Shown: positions 11,067 to 23,505, counted from the stretch's first letter. The stretch: DNA of 64,000 bases from Parastagonospora avenae f. sp. tritici 18332-5 (GCA_022559985.1 JAFJTR010000061.1:124001-188000), one strand, 5' to 3'. A program made the numbers and translations. The notes: generated by a model from the letters alone, not told the origin.

Positions 11067-12168
11067 ATGCCGACGCCCGATGATGCTATTCCCTCGCCAG
11101 TGGAGCACGAGAGCACCACTTCCCGCACAACATGCCCACCAGACGAAGCGCGCATCGCCAACGCACATGAATTGAATGCGTCGCCACAATTCAATGATAG
11201 CAGCAATGTCGGCCCTACCATTGACGTACCGATGCAACTGCCAACGCCACCTTCAGATTCAGACTCACATAGTAAACCCTCGAGTGCACGAATAGAAGCG
11301 CCAAACAGAGACACGCCCACGCCTATGACTGCCACAGACGACGGTGCAGAGGAGCACCGCGCATCCCAGGCCTCACCGCTCGCGCCAGGTCCTGGACCCC
11401 TGTTCTCCAGCCATTTGACTTCTCCGTTTCCTGCGCAGAGAGTGCGTCATCCTCATGTTTGGAGCTGTGTTTAGATCTCACTAACACCTCATGCAGTACG
11501 TTCCCAACAGCTCCTCCTCGCTTCTCCGACCCGGCAGCCGCTTCAAGGGAAGCCAAACCTCCGACCGTCAACAATATGAAGTTGAAGTCGAGGTCAAACA
11601 TGTCGACATGCGCGAGTCGTTTATGTGTGGATATCTCCGTATCAAAGGTGCGCCGGTAACATCGCGATAGTAGCCACAACCACTGACACTGCAGCAGGCT
11701 TAACAGAAGACCACCCAAGTCTGACCACGTACTTCGAGGGCGAAATCATCGGCAGCAAATACTCATTTATAACACAACACCCGGAATGGGGCTCCAACGA
11801 GAAGGTCGACAGGCAGCACTGGGCCCGCTTTCCGGCATACAAGCCCCTCTCTAAATATTCTTCAAGACCGGAGCTAGTATCGAAGGACTGGATGCAGAAG
11901 GAGCATCTATTCATGCGCTGGAAAGAGTACTTCCTGGTGCCAGACCACCGAGTGCGGACCATCAGCGGCGCGAGTTTCGAAGGCTTCTACTACATCTCAT
12001 TCAACCAGGTGTCAGGTGGAATCGAGGGCATATATTTTCACGCTAAGAGCGAGAAGTGAGTCTGCCCATAAACTCCCATACGCAAACGCTAACAAGCCCA
12101 GATTCCAGAAACTGCAGTTAGAACACGTGCAGGACTTTGGGTGTCAGGGCGCATTTGAATTCCGATGA
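11067..12168 (+). CDS. GID4: GID/CTLH ubiquitin ligase substrate receptor (Vid24/GID4 family)
   Basis: Substrate receptor of the GID E3 ligase, which in yeast targets gluconeogenic enzymes with N-terminal Pro degrons after glucose return. Four exons: 11067-11441, 11497-11647, 11698-12055 and 12102-12168, giving 316 residues. The first 125 residues are a Ser/Thr/Pro-rich low-complexity tail. The Vid24 beta-barrel follows, with SSLLRPGSRFKGSQ, VDMRESFMCGYLRIKGLTE, LTTYFEGEIIG, HWARFPAYKPL and the closing FYYISFNQVSGGIEGIYFHA. Intron phases agree throughout. The start is the only ATG before the conserved part that keeps the frame open. Confidence 0.93.
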
Positions 12169-12482
12169 TCATGACTTGAACGATTAGCGTACGGATTGAG
12201 CATGTGGGCGCAACTTTGGGAGTTGCTTTCTTGTATCCTACTTTGGGTCCCCGGTCTTTTTACGCAGTGTGCAATGGAAGGCCGTTGGATTTTAGTCCAG
12301 AAATGCAACTACGTCATTTTGGTTGTCTGACCCAGATGTGGAGCGCTTGTCGAACCTCCACATGGCCGTGAGACCGTGGACCCTGGAAGCTAGCGGAAAA
12401 GCTTGACTCCACAATTAGCCTTGCGAATATCTCACCAAACTTCTTTTGACTACACGCACCTAACATCGCGGCTTCACTGGCC
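12169..12482. other. Intergenic region, no gene seen
   Basis: This is the 3' flank of GID4 and the promoter side of TRM8. Nothing distinctive is seen. Confidence 0.45.
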
Positions 12483-13485
<1,003 letters not shown>

Positions 13486-14060
13486 AGGGGGTTTTTGGAC
13501 GAGCAGATGTCCACGAAGGGAGTCTGGGTAAAGTCACGTGCGCGTTGTGCTTGGCTGTAAAATGGTACAGTATGTTGGCACGTCGATTCGCATTCATGTT
13601 AAACTTTGGCCAATTGCAGAATTCAGAACGGGTCAATCGCAGACTCTGATTTGTCAAATTTTGTCTAGGATGCGAACCGAAATGCAAAGATACTGTACCA
13701 GGTCTACGAAGGAGCTGACCTTGGGGTAATGCACCAACATTAGTCTATCTCCCAAGATCGCGTTGAGCGATCTGGAAACCATGATAGTGCGCGAGTTATG
13801 TAGTAGTGTTACTGGAGACCTCACATTCCAACTAGCACAAGATTAAGCGAGCTCCACTTGGGCGGGCATCATAACTGCTGTTCCTGTCAACCATTGGCTT
13901 CTCCACATCACTGCCTAGCTGCGCCGCACCACTAACTTTCAAGTTCAGGCGACTACTACGTAGCCCAGAGATCTCGCGACTTCATAAAGACGGCCACTCC
14001 TTCCCCCTCCACCTGCCATACGATAGTGTCTGAATCCAAACAACCAGATCTTTGGTCACG
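13486..14060. other. Intergenic region, no gene seen
   Basis: About 575 bases between TRM8 and the F-box-like gene, without conserved coding sequence or repeat. Confidence 0.45.
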
Positions 14061-15857
14061 ATGATTACCCTTCCAATTGACCTCCAGCACATGATCGCGG
14101 ACTACGTGAGTTCACCCCGCACCATCACATTGTACGCCAACTCATAACTTCGTAGATTGTCACGTGCGAGGATCTGAAGGCGCTGTGCGTGGCGTCAAAA
14201 TATTTCCACAGCTATGTGGTTCCGCGCTTGTACGAGCGTATCTATATCCGTTTATGGGATCGAGAACACATAGACAGGTTTATCGAGAGCGCGGCGGCCG
14301 GTGCAAGCGACAAATTTCGCTTTACTAGGACTCTCATATTTGAAGACAGACCTATGGTCGCTGAACCGGTTTGTGACCTTCCGGAGCTTCGGTTTCTCTC
14401 AAAATGCAAATGGGGAGAATATTGGCATGGTTACATGCTTGAGGAGGAAGAGCGAGATAGTCGCATGTCTAAGTGTCTGAAATTGTTCCCCGAACATTGC
14501 CTGAGAAGGTTTTGGTATGCTACATGAAACGGTTCTACCAGAAGCGACGGCTAATGTCTTGTCAGTTTTGTTGCACGTCGATCTTTGCCATCACGCATCA
14601 TCAAACATCTTCAGAACCGGCAGCACGCTATTGATCAGTTATACTGCACGTCGTCAGACGAGCTGACCCCATTGTTTCGCGATCTACGCCAGCTCCATAT
14701 CTTCCTTCAAAGTACTGAACACTTAACACATTACCTCCAGCATCCTCATGTGTTCAGTGAGCACATTCAGGAACTATCTTTCGTCTATGACTCAGCAGGC
14801 GAAGAGTCTGAATCCGCACTCCCGGACGACTTTGAGGTTACCAGAATATTACCGAACCTGAGAAGATTTACGCTAGCGGACATGAAAATCAAATACGCTT
14901 ATTGTGTGGGCCGAGCGCTACTAGATTCGCTCGACATTTCCACTTTGACTCACCTGAGTATGCTGGATTGCTGGGGAGACAAAGAGTTCGCAACTGGACT
15001 GGGACTCAGAGCGAGAGACCATGGGATCGATCTCGAACATATCGCGCTGGACCTAGGCTGGCTTAACGAAGACAAAGAAGGCTCCGTCGAAATCTATATT
15101 GGAGACCTGTTAGCTGCAGGTAGACATATCAAAAGTCTGCACCTCAAGTGGTATTGCTCAACTTTGCGAGAAGCCTTGGTCGATAGGATTTGTGCCATAG
15201 GACCGAGGCTAGAGTCCTTAAGCTTGCAAGAAGGCATGAGATCGTATTCAGTCTCACCCCTAAACTCCGAGGATTTGGTCACGATCTTCAAGGCGTGCCC
15301 AAATTTGCGGCAGGTTGGTTGGCAGTTTGGAGACGAGGCATACATCGATAAAGACATCGACGAAGGCGTCGAAGACTTCGTGGTAGGTTTTGTTTGAAAG
15401 TAAAAGCGGGTCGAAGTCCACTAATACCACACAGAACGCTGCCAAGCATCTCAAAGAGCTGCAAATGGTCCATATTCGCCTTGTACCCTACCACAAAGTC
15501 GGCCTCGCAGGTGATGACGGCGAACCCGAGCCCAATCTCCTCTTCACGCAAATTCAGGTAGCCGCAAACACAATCTTCGGTGGACTGCACCGCTCTCGCA
15601 GTTGTCCCAAGCTCGACGCTATCGTGTTCGGGCATCTAGTGAATTTCTCCACAGAGGAAGACGCTGGCGATTGGGGCCCACTGCCACAGTTTTGCTTCAT
15701 GAAGGCTGAGCAGAAGGATCGACTTGGCCGCGAGACTGCTGTCGGTGTTCCGGTATCACGCGCGTTGCTGCGCAAGACACAGCCGTACACAGATATACTG
15801 GATATGGATCCTGGTTCGGATGGGTGGGATCGCTGGGCGTGGCAGGCGACGTCCTAG
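14061..15857 (+). CDS. F-box-like protein of unknown substrate
   Basis: Four exons: 14061-14105, 14156-14514, 14566-15382 and 15435-15857, giving 547 residues with consistent phases. The N-terminus (LPIDLQHMIADYIVTCEDLKALCVASKYFHSYVVPRLYE) has the spacing of a divergent fungal F-box: LP, two helices, then a run into the linker. The rest contains loosely repeated leucine-rich segments (LPNLRRFTLADMKI, LESLSLQEG, CPNLRQVGWQF), as in fungal F-box/LRR proteins that recruit substrates to SCF ubiquitin ligases. The F-box call is moderate and the substrate unknown. A broken paralogue starts 534 bases downstream with an identically sized first exon. Confidence 0.7.
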
Positions 15858-16391
15858 GCAAGCATGCGCAGGTAATCGGTGCGTCAGAGACTTGATGTCA
15901 TGCTGCATTAATTTCACTTTAATTATGGACTATACAACCATCAGCAGCATAACGAATAGTTGTGGTGTAGTATTTGGTCTCGTGATAGATTAATAAATTA
16001 AGCAGCTAAGGTACATAGGTAGTCGCTCATTCGAGGTCCGGGATCTCACTGATTTCTATCACTAGCAATTCTACTCATTCAAAATCCTCTCTTTCCGTCG
16101 ACTGCGGGCCGACACCTGATTCCCCTACGATGAGGAGATACTGATGCAGCATGATTGTTCCACAAGCATCAAGCTAAGTGCATGTCGTGAGATAATTGCC
16201 CAAGCCTGTCCGATATCGCAGCCAACTTCGATCAGAAAAAGCGACTGGTAAAATCCACCCATGAGCAGTCGCCATATCGAGTTAGCGTACTTACTCAACG
16301 TCAAGATGTAGGCGGCGTCTCTGCAACGTCCACACAACGCTCTTTCATTCAATAATACATTTTGTGCACAGCTCCGCTCCCCGCCACCATC
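15858..16391. other. Intergenic region, no gene seen
   Basis: It separates the F-box-like gene from its broken copy. No conserved reading frame is seen. Confidence 0.4.
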
Positions 16392-17023
16392 ATGCCGACT
16401 CTATCTGTGGACATCCATTTGATGATCCTCGAATACGTACGTAATCTATCACGGTCCATGTAATAGGCTATTGGGCAGCAGAATTGATAGGAACACTGAT
16501 GTTGAATTGAAGACAGTCTACGTGCTGATATACCGGAATGATCGAAAGTAAGCAGGGTTGAGGTGAAACCCTATTCACATAGGGCCGAGCAGTATCGGGC
16601 CGAGCAAACTGTATGTAGACCGTGACATAATCTGCATCGCGCGAGGGAACGCATTCGCTGACAACAGCGACAACAGATCACATATTGTGAGGATTTGAAG
16701 ACGCTATGTTTGACGTCCAAAGACTATAATAATTCCGCTATACTGATATTGTATAAACTTATCCATATCGGACTTTGGGTGCGCGAAGAACTAGATCGTT
16801 TCGTCGCCAGTATGACGGCAGGTGCACACAGAAACTTCAAGTACACGAAGTCGTTGATCATCGAGGACGTGCGACTTCCAGCAGAGCCTCCGGGGCAGCG
16901 CGTAGGGCAAGGGAAGTGCAAGGGAAGTGCAAGGGAAGTGCAAGGGAAGTGTGGAGGGCATCCTCATCAAGACAGATTTCATTGGAAATATGGTGGAGAG
17001 ACCGTTATGTATTTCCAAAACAT
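16392..17023 (+). pseudogene. Truncated paralogue of the upstream F-box-like gene
   Basis: The first exon (16392-16436, MPTLSVDIHLMILEY) has the same 15-codon length and splice phase as its neighbour. After a 240-base intron, exon 2 (from 16677) reads ITYCEDLKTLCLTSKDYNNS and then REELDRFVASMTAGAHRNFKYTKSLIIEDVRLPAEP, which aligns with the intact gene's second exon. Similarity stops near 16893, where an 11-base tandem repeat begins, and a MITE-like element follows. Everything equivalent to exons 3 and 4 is missing. It reads as a tandem duplicate that lost its 3' two-thirds. Confidence 0.75.
16911..16951 (+). repeat. 11-base tandem repeat
   Basis: Unit gggaagtgcaa, three full copies plus eight bases of a fourth. 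It lies exactly where the F-box-like pseudogene loses similarity to its parent, and it may mark the breakpoint. Confidence 0.85.
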
Positions 17024-17240
17024 CGCCAGCTAGCGGCAAAATTCGTGCCCGCTCTGCAAATACACGACACAAGCTGATAGTCTTTAGATGTCTACTTGTT
17101 TTACGCTTAGGGGAGCCTGAATGTCTACGAACCTCTAAGATACTTTACTCTGTTCTATCAGAAATCTTTGAATATATACAGGCCACCTTTTCGCCTCTTC
17201 TCGTTAGAAAAGGCGAGCAGGCGCGCAGGCGCCTGGTGCC
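17024..17240 (+). mobile_element. MITE-like element, copy A
   Basis: The left end contains gcaaaattcgtgcccgc and the right end reads gcgcctggtgcc. The interior shares gcttagggRagcctg and agaaatNtttgaatat with copy B in the same orientation. About 217 bases with no coding capacity. The inner part of its right inverted repeat is more diverged than in copies B, C and D. Class and superfamily are unknown; it is presumably a non-autonomous DNA transposon. Confidence 0.6.
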
Positions 17241-17377
17241 AATGTACATTCGAGAGCGTCATGCCGAGCAATCTCAATCACCGGTTGTAGTCGCCATGAT
17301 ACACCGATGTCCCACCTTTTCTTCCTAATACGGTAAAGCGAACTATAATGCAGGAGCATACATGCTTCGCATGTCCC

Positions 17378-18787
17378 TCACAACTTGGGGAATCGCACCC
17401 TCAGGAACTGATTCGGCCATGCGACGTCTACACCCAATTGCCACGCAACTTTGAGTACCCACTCGGGCTCTCGCATAAACTGCCTCGCGACCAAAATGAC
17501 ATCAGCCATTGGCTCTTTTCCTTCCTGTCCCTCCGTCATACCTACCGCGGCTCGCACTTCCTCTGCCATCTCCGCATCTGCTTTGCGTACTTGTACAGCT
17601 CCGCCCTCCTCAAGAATATCCTTCGCCTGTTGGGCTTCCGTGATGAGGCCGACCGCCCCGATCAGCAACTTCAAGCCCTCCTTCTTAACCTCCGCCCGAA
17701 TTCGAGACGCAATCAATGTCTGATAATCCATCGAGTTCCACGGATTAATTCGCTGCAGCGGACTATTCCCACCACTGCTCGCATCCAGCAAATCCACACC
17801 AAGAGCCGGCAGCACCTTCGCAAGTCTGATGCTGCTCTCCACATCCCACGAGCCATATTTCTTGCCGACATCTGTGTCTTCCATCCACTCCGTCGTACTA
17901 ATCCTTACAAACAACGGCATCGACTCCGGAATAACCCTTCGAATCGCCCGGACAATGTCCAGCAGCATCCTCGTCCGATTCTCCCAAGTCCCACCATACT
18001 TATCCGTCCGCCGATTCGTCACCGGCGACAAAAATTGATGCAGTAAATACCCATGCGCAGCGTGAATCTCAATAACATCCACGCCCGCCTTGACCGCCCT
18101 TTCTGCCGCGCGCGCCCACTCGTCCACCAACTCCCCAACCTCCTTCTCAGACAATGCTCGCGGCGTCCAATACCCACACTCCTCATCGCTCTGCTTCTTC
18201 AAATCCCACGTCCACTGCTCCCCGCCCATCGGCCCAACAACATCCCCCGGCCACCCGCCCACATCCGTCCCAGCACGCAATGACACTTTCCTCTTTCCGC
18301 CCTCCGTCTTCTGTGCCCCCGCAATCCACGGCGCACACGTACTCGCCTTGCGCCCCGCATGCGCGAGCTGCACGCCCATCACCGCGCCCTGGCTCTTCAC
18401 AAAATCGCTAACTTGGCGTAACGCGGGGATCTGCGCGTCGCTCCACAGGCCAGGGCAATTCGGGCTGATGCGCCCGTTGGGTGTGACGCCGGTTGCTTCG
18501 ACGAAGATTAGCGAGGAGCCTTTGAGGGCGTAGTGGCCGAGGGTCGCAAGGTGGTAAGGCGTTAGACAGCCCGTGCTGGGGCCAGAGGCGGCGCAGGAGT
18601 ATTGGCACATGGGGGCGAGGAGGATGCGGTTGCGGAGGGTGGTGGAGCGAATTTTCAGCGGCGTGAAGAGGGTTGGGATGGGTTTTGTGGGGGTGGCATC
18701 TTGGGGAATGCTTCCTGGAGAAGTAAGGTGTTGCGGAGTGAAGTATTCCAGGCCTGGGGCGCCGGTGTTTAGGTCCTTGGGAGCCAT
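17378..18787 (-). CDS. NADH:flavin oxidoreductase, Old Yellow Enzyme family (YqjM-like)
   Basis: FMN-dependent ene-reductase that uses NAD(P)H to reduce activated C=C bonds. 469 residues from the ATG giving MAPKDLNTG. Family landmarks are LFTPLKIRSTTLRNRILLAP, the PMCQYS motif of the YqjM-type class (Cys and Tyr at the flavin), HAGRKAST, VIEIHAAHGYLLHQFLSP, NRRTDKYGG and a late GAVGLITEAQQA phosphate-binding strand. The frame stays open upstream to an ATG at 19060, adding 91 residues with a hydrophobic stretch VHVLLFLLFCFLL. That extension could be a membrane anchor, but the family starts near the ATG chosen here. The reaction class is certain, the substrate unknown. Confidence 0.9.
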   Translation of the reverse strand: MAPKDLNTGAPGLEYFTPQHLTSPGSIPQDATPTKPIPTLFTPLKIRSTTLRNRILLAPMCQYSCAASGPSTGCLTPYHLATLGHYALKGSSLIFVEATGVTPNGRISPNCPGLWSDAQIPALRQVSDFVKSQGAVMGVQLAHAGRKASTCAPWIAGAQKTEGGKRKVSLRAGTDVGGWPGDVVGPMGGEQWTWDLKKQSDEECGYWTPRALSEKEVGELVDEWARAAERAVKAGVDVIEIHAAHGYLLHQFLSPVTNRRTDKYGGTWENRTRMLLDIVRAIRRVIPESMPLFVRISTTEWMEDTDVGKKYGSWDVESSIRLAKVLPALGVDLLDASSGGNSPLQRINPWNSMDYQTLIASRIRAEVKKEGLKLLIGAVGLITEAQQAKDILEEGGAVQVRKADAEMAEEVRAAVGMTEGQEGKEPMADVILVARQFMREPEWVLKVAWQLGVDVAWPNQFLRVRFPKL

Positions 18788-19462
18788 TGCAGTGGCGGGG
18801 GAAGGCGGAGCGGGATTGAGGAGGAAGCAAAAGAGAAGGAAGAGAAGTACATGTACACGAGCTTTGGGGTTGGAGAAAGACACGTTGAGAGAAAGGACGA
18901 TTTGTAACAAGCTACGAGAATAAGCGTTGTCTTGCCGAGGTATATTTACGCTTGAGGCAGGTGGACTCGATCTTACGCTAAGGGGGCGGTCCGACTCGCT
19001 GTGCCGGGCACAATACCTGGATAGACTTTCGTTTCGTCGGGGGAGAGATGAATGTGCCATGATTTAGGGTTCTGTGGAGAGTTTTCGGAAGTTCGCACGG
19101 ACAATCATATGTGGGTTCTGACTCTCGTTGTGATACGAGCACGACAGAAGTTGGGAAATGCAACGAGACCATGTAACACTGTTCGCAGGTAGACTTCAAG
19201 TGTAGGCTATGTATATGTAGCACTTTCTAACCGCCCAATAGCGAGCTGTGGATCTAACATCCACGCTACGCCACGCTCTACGCGCATTCATATGACATGT
19301 CGATGTGGTGACGTCAGTCACCTCGCGCCTGGTGTCATATATGTGCTTCAGCACCAACTTTGCGGGACGTCTATAACACTCAAGCAAATCTAAAGATATA
19401 TCTGAGAATTCCATATAAACACTACATAGTCTTACAATCCTCGAATCTACATCACATACACA
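18788..19462. other. Region between divergent genes
   Basis: It holds the promoters of the flavin oxidoreductase (minus) and the CsbD-like gene (plus). Bases 18788-19060 may instead code an N-terminal extension of the oxidoreductase. Confidence 0.4.
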
Positions 19463-19807
19463 ATGTCCGCACCCAACCAGAACCAACAACCCGGCCTCGT
19501 CGCCTCGCACGCGCAATACGTCAAGGGCGCGGCTGAAGTATGTGCTCTCTAATTCCCCCCCTCTCCAGCTCCCTCCTATACCCATGCTGACCCCCCTTCT
19601 CAGGAAACCATCGGCAACGTCACGGGCAACGAAGCGTGGAAAGCCTCAGGCACGCAGGACAAGTCTCAGGCCGTCGACGCGATGAAGGCTGCGAGCGCGA
19701 ACAGAGATCCCAATGCGCAGGGCTTTGGCGGGATTGAGGAGAAGGCGGGGAATCTGGTGGGGTGTGAGGGGATGCAGAAGGAGGGGAGTGAGAGTAAGAA
19801 GGAGTAG
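19463..19807 (+). CDS. CsbD-like stress-response protein
   Basis: A small hydrophilic protein of 92 residues in two exons (19463-19537 and 19604-19807). The repeated pattern of a CsbD domain is visible: GLVASHAQYVKGAAEETIGNVTG, then a degenerate second unit ending FGGIEEKAGNLVGCEGM. Fungal members are often named mismatched-base-pair or cruciform-DNA recognition proteins. Bacterial relatives are general-stress proteins. The function is not established from sequence. The rich Lys/Glu/Ser tail is typical. Confidence 0.85.
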
Positions 19808-20061
19808 ATTTCGAGGTTGATGAAAGTGGCTCTGCGGTGAAGGAATGGGATCAAATCTGTTCGAAGGAATTATCGTGGATGTGAGAGATTAGTGTAAAGT
19901 GAAGAAGCTCGTATGCATGCACGTATAATTGCTGGTGAAGGTGTTATCGATAGCATTCGCTTGGCGCGTCAACGCGACTTCCTCACCTCAAACTCCACCA
20001 AAACCCCATCTTCAACCCCCAAGTCACCCCCCACACGCCGACTGACCTCCCAATCGCGACA

Positions 20062-21102
20062 ATGGCGCCCCCCACGCGCGCCCGCTCCGTCAGCAAAGAA
20101 GTCTTCCCCAAAGTCTTCTCCAAGCTCAAAACTTCCGCCTACATTGACAACCTGCGCCCCAACGCCTCCATCTCCTCCTCGCACTACATCCGCAGCATAT
20201 CCTGGAACGCCTCGGGCACATTCATCGCCACGGGCGCCGCCGACCGCACTCTGCGCATCTGGAACCCCGAAAAGAGCAATGTGAAGAACTCGACGGAGCT
20301 ACGCACGCCCGGCGTAAGTGCGGTCACGTCGCTGGAGCGCGTGGCGTTTCACCCGATTAATGAGAACGAGCTGGCGAGCTGTGGGAGTGATGGCATGGTG
20401 CGGTTTTGGGATATCAGGAGCAAGGCGAGTGTCGGGGAAGTTAAGGTGGGGGAGACGCCGTTTACGCTGGCGTGGTCGCCGGATGGGAGTGAGATTGTGG
20501 CGGGGCGGAAGGTATGAGACGAATATAACTGGATTGGGGGGATATACTGATGGGTGTAGGATAATGTGTTGGCTTCGATTGATCGCACGGCGCTTCGTGT
20601 GCTGGCGGAACACCGACAACCGCTCCAGACGAATCAGTGCGTCTTCGATTGGTCGGGGAATCACCTGTTCATGACGGGCGGTGATGGGACTGTCAAGATT
20701 GTGGATTATTCGTCCTTCGACCCGGTGCTTACGCTCAACGCCCACACGTCCTCGTGCTACGCCATCACAATGTCGCCGAGTGGGGAATACATGGCAGCTG
20801 GAGGTGGAGATGCACTCGTGTCGCTATGGGACACGCAAGAATGGATATGCGTGCGCACATTCGACCTCACAAAAGAGCTCATCAAGAGCATAGACTTTTC
20901 GTTTGACGGGAGCTACATTACTGCGGGCTCGGACGACAAGGAGGAGAAGAAGCTGAGAATTGCACATGTCGAGACGGGCGAGGTGGTGCATTCGATTGAT
21001 ATCCCTACGCCGGCGTCGCATGTCGCGTGGCATCCTTGTCGGTATATTCTGGCGTATTCGGCGGATCAACAGGGATTGAAGATTGTGGGGGGCATTAATT
21101 GA
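20062..21102 (+). CDS. TEX1: THO complex subunit 3 (WD-repeat protein TEX1/THOC3)
   Basis: WD40 subunit of the THO/TREX complex, which couples transcription to mRNA export in the nucleus. Two exons, 20062-20511 and 20560-21102, with a 48-base intron, giving 330 residues. Successive WD units are clear: IRSISWNASGTFIATGAADRTLRIW, LASCGSDGMVRFWDIR, FTLAWSPDGSEIVAG, HLFMTGGDGTVKIVDY, CYAITMSPSGEYMAAGGGD, LVSLWDTQEW. These match THOC3 order, including the SIDFSFDGSYITAGSDD block and AYSADQ near the end. Length and order fit THOC3 better than other WD proteins. Confidence 0.9.
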
Positions 21103-21313
21103 GAGGATGATGGTTTTACGGCCGACATATACGCACGATACCCATTCGAATTCGAGCTCGACTTTTTTGCGCATACTTCGTTGCTTGATCAATCTTCTAG
21201 CGGCTTCTTTCCGCCTGTGACGCAATCAACATCGAGCTCGGAATCGCAAACACCGATGGCGACACTTTCAAACAGCGAAACCAGGACTGCTTTGCTATAC
21301 CAACACTTTCACC

Positions 21314-22344
21314 ATGAACATTCAAGCGCAGATTAACCCAGCGGACTTGTTCTCTCCCAAGGGACTGGTGGTTGTAGTCACTGGTGGCGGTAGTGGTACG
21401 TTCTCAAGCTTCAGAGCTACCCCTCTGTGCCCCGCATCCACGACAACAACTTACCATAGCTAGGACTCGGTGCTGCAATTGCTTCAGCACTGTATCAAAA
21501 TGGTGCCGCAAAGGTCTACATTCTCGGTCGTCGTCGGGAGGTCCTTCAGAAAACCAAGAAGGAGATTGAGTCGTCTCCTCATGGATCACCAGCCTCCGAC
21601 TCTGTCATCCAAGACATCGTCTGCGATGTGACCGACCTCGACTCCGTCAAAAGAGCAGTCGAAAATATCAAGAAGGATGTAGGCTTCGTCGACGTCCTGA
21701 TCAACAATGCCGGTGTCCTCGGCCCAAAGAACGGCCAGGACATCTACAAAGCCGAGACCATCGAACAACTCGCGGACACTATGACCAAAGACTGGGATGG
21801 CTGGGCCAACGCTTTCGCAATCAACACTCAAGCCGTCATCGGCGTATCTGCGCAGTTCCTGCCGCTCCTCGAAGCAGCTAACACGCGCCGCGGCTTCGCG
21901 CCAGGCAAAGTCACCGGCACAGGTATGGCGCGCGCTCACGACAAGTCCAAATTATCGCAAATTGGCACGTCAGAAGACGATGACCGCATGGCGCAAATCA
22001 TTACTGTTGCATCCGTCGCGTCCTACATGCGCTGGGTGTCCGCAGGCCTCGCATACAACGCATCAAAATCCGCGGCCGCGCACCTCGCCAAAATGATGTC
22101 CACCTTCCTCGCTGAATGGGGTATTCGAAGTAACATCATCGCGCCTGGACCGTACCCGAGTGAGATGACGGCGAGTAATCCTGCTGCGTATGGCACGGGG
22201 CAGATTCCGCAGGGCAGGATGGGCGGGCTGGGGGACATTGCGGGGACGGTAATGTATCTTGTGGGCAGGGGCGGGGCGTATGTTAATGGGTGTGTGCAGG
22301 TCACTGATGGGGGGCGGATGGGTGTTTTCCCCGCTGTTTATTAG
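21314..22344 (+). CDS. Short-chain dehydrogenase/reductase
   Basis: NAD(P)-dependent oxidoreductase with a Rossmann fold. Two exons, 21314-21395 and 21464-22344, giving 320 residues. The intron splits the cofactor motif TGGGSGLGAAIA, so the second exon alone would look headless. Other landmarks are DVLINNAGV, the catalytic Ser in ITVASVASY and the YNASK pair, followed by the APGPYPSEMT loop and the C-terminal YVNGCVQVTDGG common in SDRs resembling 3-oxoacyl-ACP reductase. The substrate cannot be told. The Arg-rich GRRRE after the second strand suggests NADP preference. Confidence 0.9.
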
Positions 22345-22497
22345 GAGAATGCGTTAAGTGGTCCTGGATATGTTCGACGTACTGTATGCAAAAATCCCGA
22401 GAGCTCGAGGTGAAACTTCGACGTGTCCCCTGCGCCTACTTCAAAATTGGAACCTTGGTTCGTTTCGTTTAGTGCGCCGAAGACATCCAGGACCCCG

Positions 22498-22507
22498 TAT
22501 AAAAAAA
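22498..22507 (+). promoter_or_regulatory. TATA-box-like element of the first small secreted protein gene
   Basis: The sequence tataaaaaaa lies 198 bases upstream of the ATG at 22696. This is plausible for a regulated gene with a leader of about 160 bases. Inferred from sequence only. Confidence 0.4.
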
Positions 22508-22695
22508 TCCAAGAAAATTGCTTTCCCAACGCCACTTATTTCGACGCACCTTGGTTACTCCCGTCACCTCAAACCCCCTCTTTTCGCAATATATATACCT
22601 CACCCCAATCCCCTCAATATCTACCACATCATACATCACCCTGTCTAACTCCACACCACCGCCATCAAAACTCCGGATAGATTTTCATTTTAAAA

Positions 22696-23103
22696 ATGAA
22701 ACTCACGCTCCTCACACTCCTCGCGCTCAGCGCGCTTACTTCCGCCCTGCCCCCCGACTACGACTACCGGCCTTACGCGCCTCCCCCAAAGGTTATACAA
22801 CCTCATGTGGATCTGCATGTGTTGAGGGATATGTGTATGTTTTCCTGCTTTCCCATACATCCTTACACTTCCCCCTCCCCACTTCCCGTTTTTTTCAGAG
22901 CGAATTGGCATTCTCCGAGCTCAGATTTGAAAGAGGCTTTGTTTTTTTAAAGGGAGTTGAGTTGAGTTTGTGCTAATGTGTTGTTTGTTTGTGTGTGATT
23001 AGGTATACTCCTCACGTCTAGAGGGCCCGTGGAGAATCCGCATTTGGATATGGATCCGGCGACGTGTGTGGCTTTTGTGAAGCCGCTTTTTGGGTATATT
23101 TAG
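22696..23103 (+). CDS. Small secreted protein 1 of a four-gene cluster
   Basis: 79 residues in two exons: 22696-22834 and 23003-23103. The signal peptide is MKLTLLTLLALSALTSALPP. The mature part is Pro/Tyr-rich, followed by a short second exon that begins inside a Cys codon (phase 1, T|GT). The segment C-ILLTSRGPVENPHLDMDPAT-C places a second Cys after 20 residues. It shares SRG and the Cys-to-Phe tail with the next gene (SRGADPFLGMSKEEC). No known domain. Likely a secreted effector or surface protein; function unknown. Without the intron the frame breaks, so splicing at these sites is needed. Confidence 0.7.
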
Positions 23104-23159
23104 ATGGATGGGAGGGAGGGATGGGAGAAAGGATTGGGAAATGGGAGGGCGATGTGTAT

Positions 23160-23180
23160 ATGGATATGGATATGGATATA
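23160..23180 (+). repeat. Hexamer microsatellite (atggat-like)
   Basis: About three and a half copies of a six-base unit (atggat) just after the stop of small secreted protein 1. Confidence 0.6.
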
Positions 23181-23496
23181 GATGCGGGTGGATATATGGT
23201 ATCCAGAGCAACAGATTGATGCGATCTGGGTGATGGTCAGGGCATGTGTGATGTTGAGCACTTGTGTGAATTTTGAAATGCAATGTGGTGTGCGCAGACA
23301 CGTGGTTCGAGACCGGACCTGCCTTAAAACCACAATAACTATTGCTCTTTGCCAACTCCGCACATTCGGCTCCATTCCCCTCTCAGTGCCGTAAATCTCT
23401 CCAAGACGCGGTATGCCCATCGGAAAAACAGTGGGGAAACACCGCACCCGTCCCACACTATCAAAGACCCTTCTCCCACACATCCCGCAACGGCAG

Positions 23497-23505
23497 TATA
23501 AAAAG
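23497..23505 (+). promoter_or_regulatory. TATA box of small secreted protein 2
   Basis: The sequence tataaaaag lies 81 bases upstream of the ATG at 23578, the spacing expected of a strongly regulated fungal promoter. Confidence 0.55.

Noticed and set aside
23282..23340. tRNA-like gtggttcgagacc box
   Set aside because: It resembles a B box, but no acceptor or anticodon stem can be folded around it.
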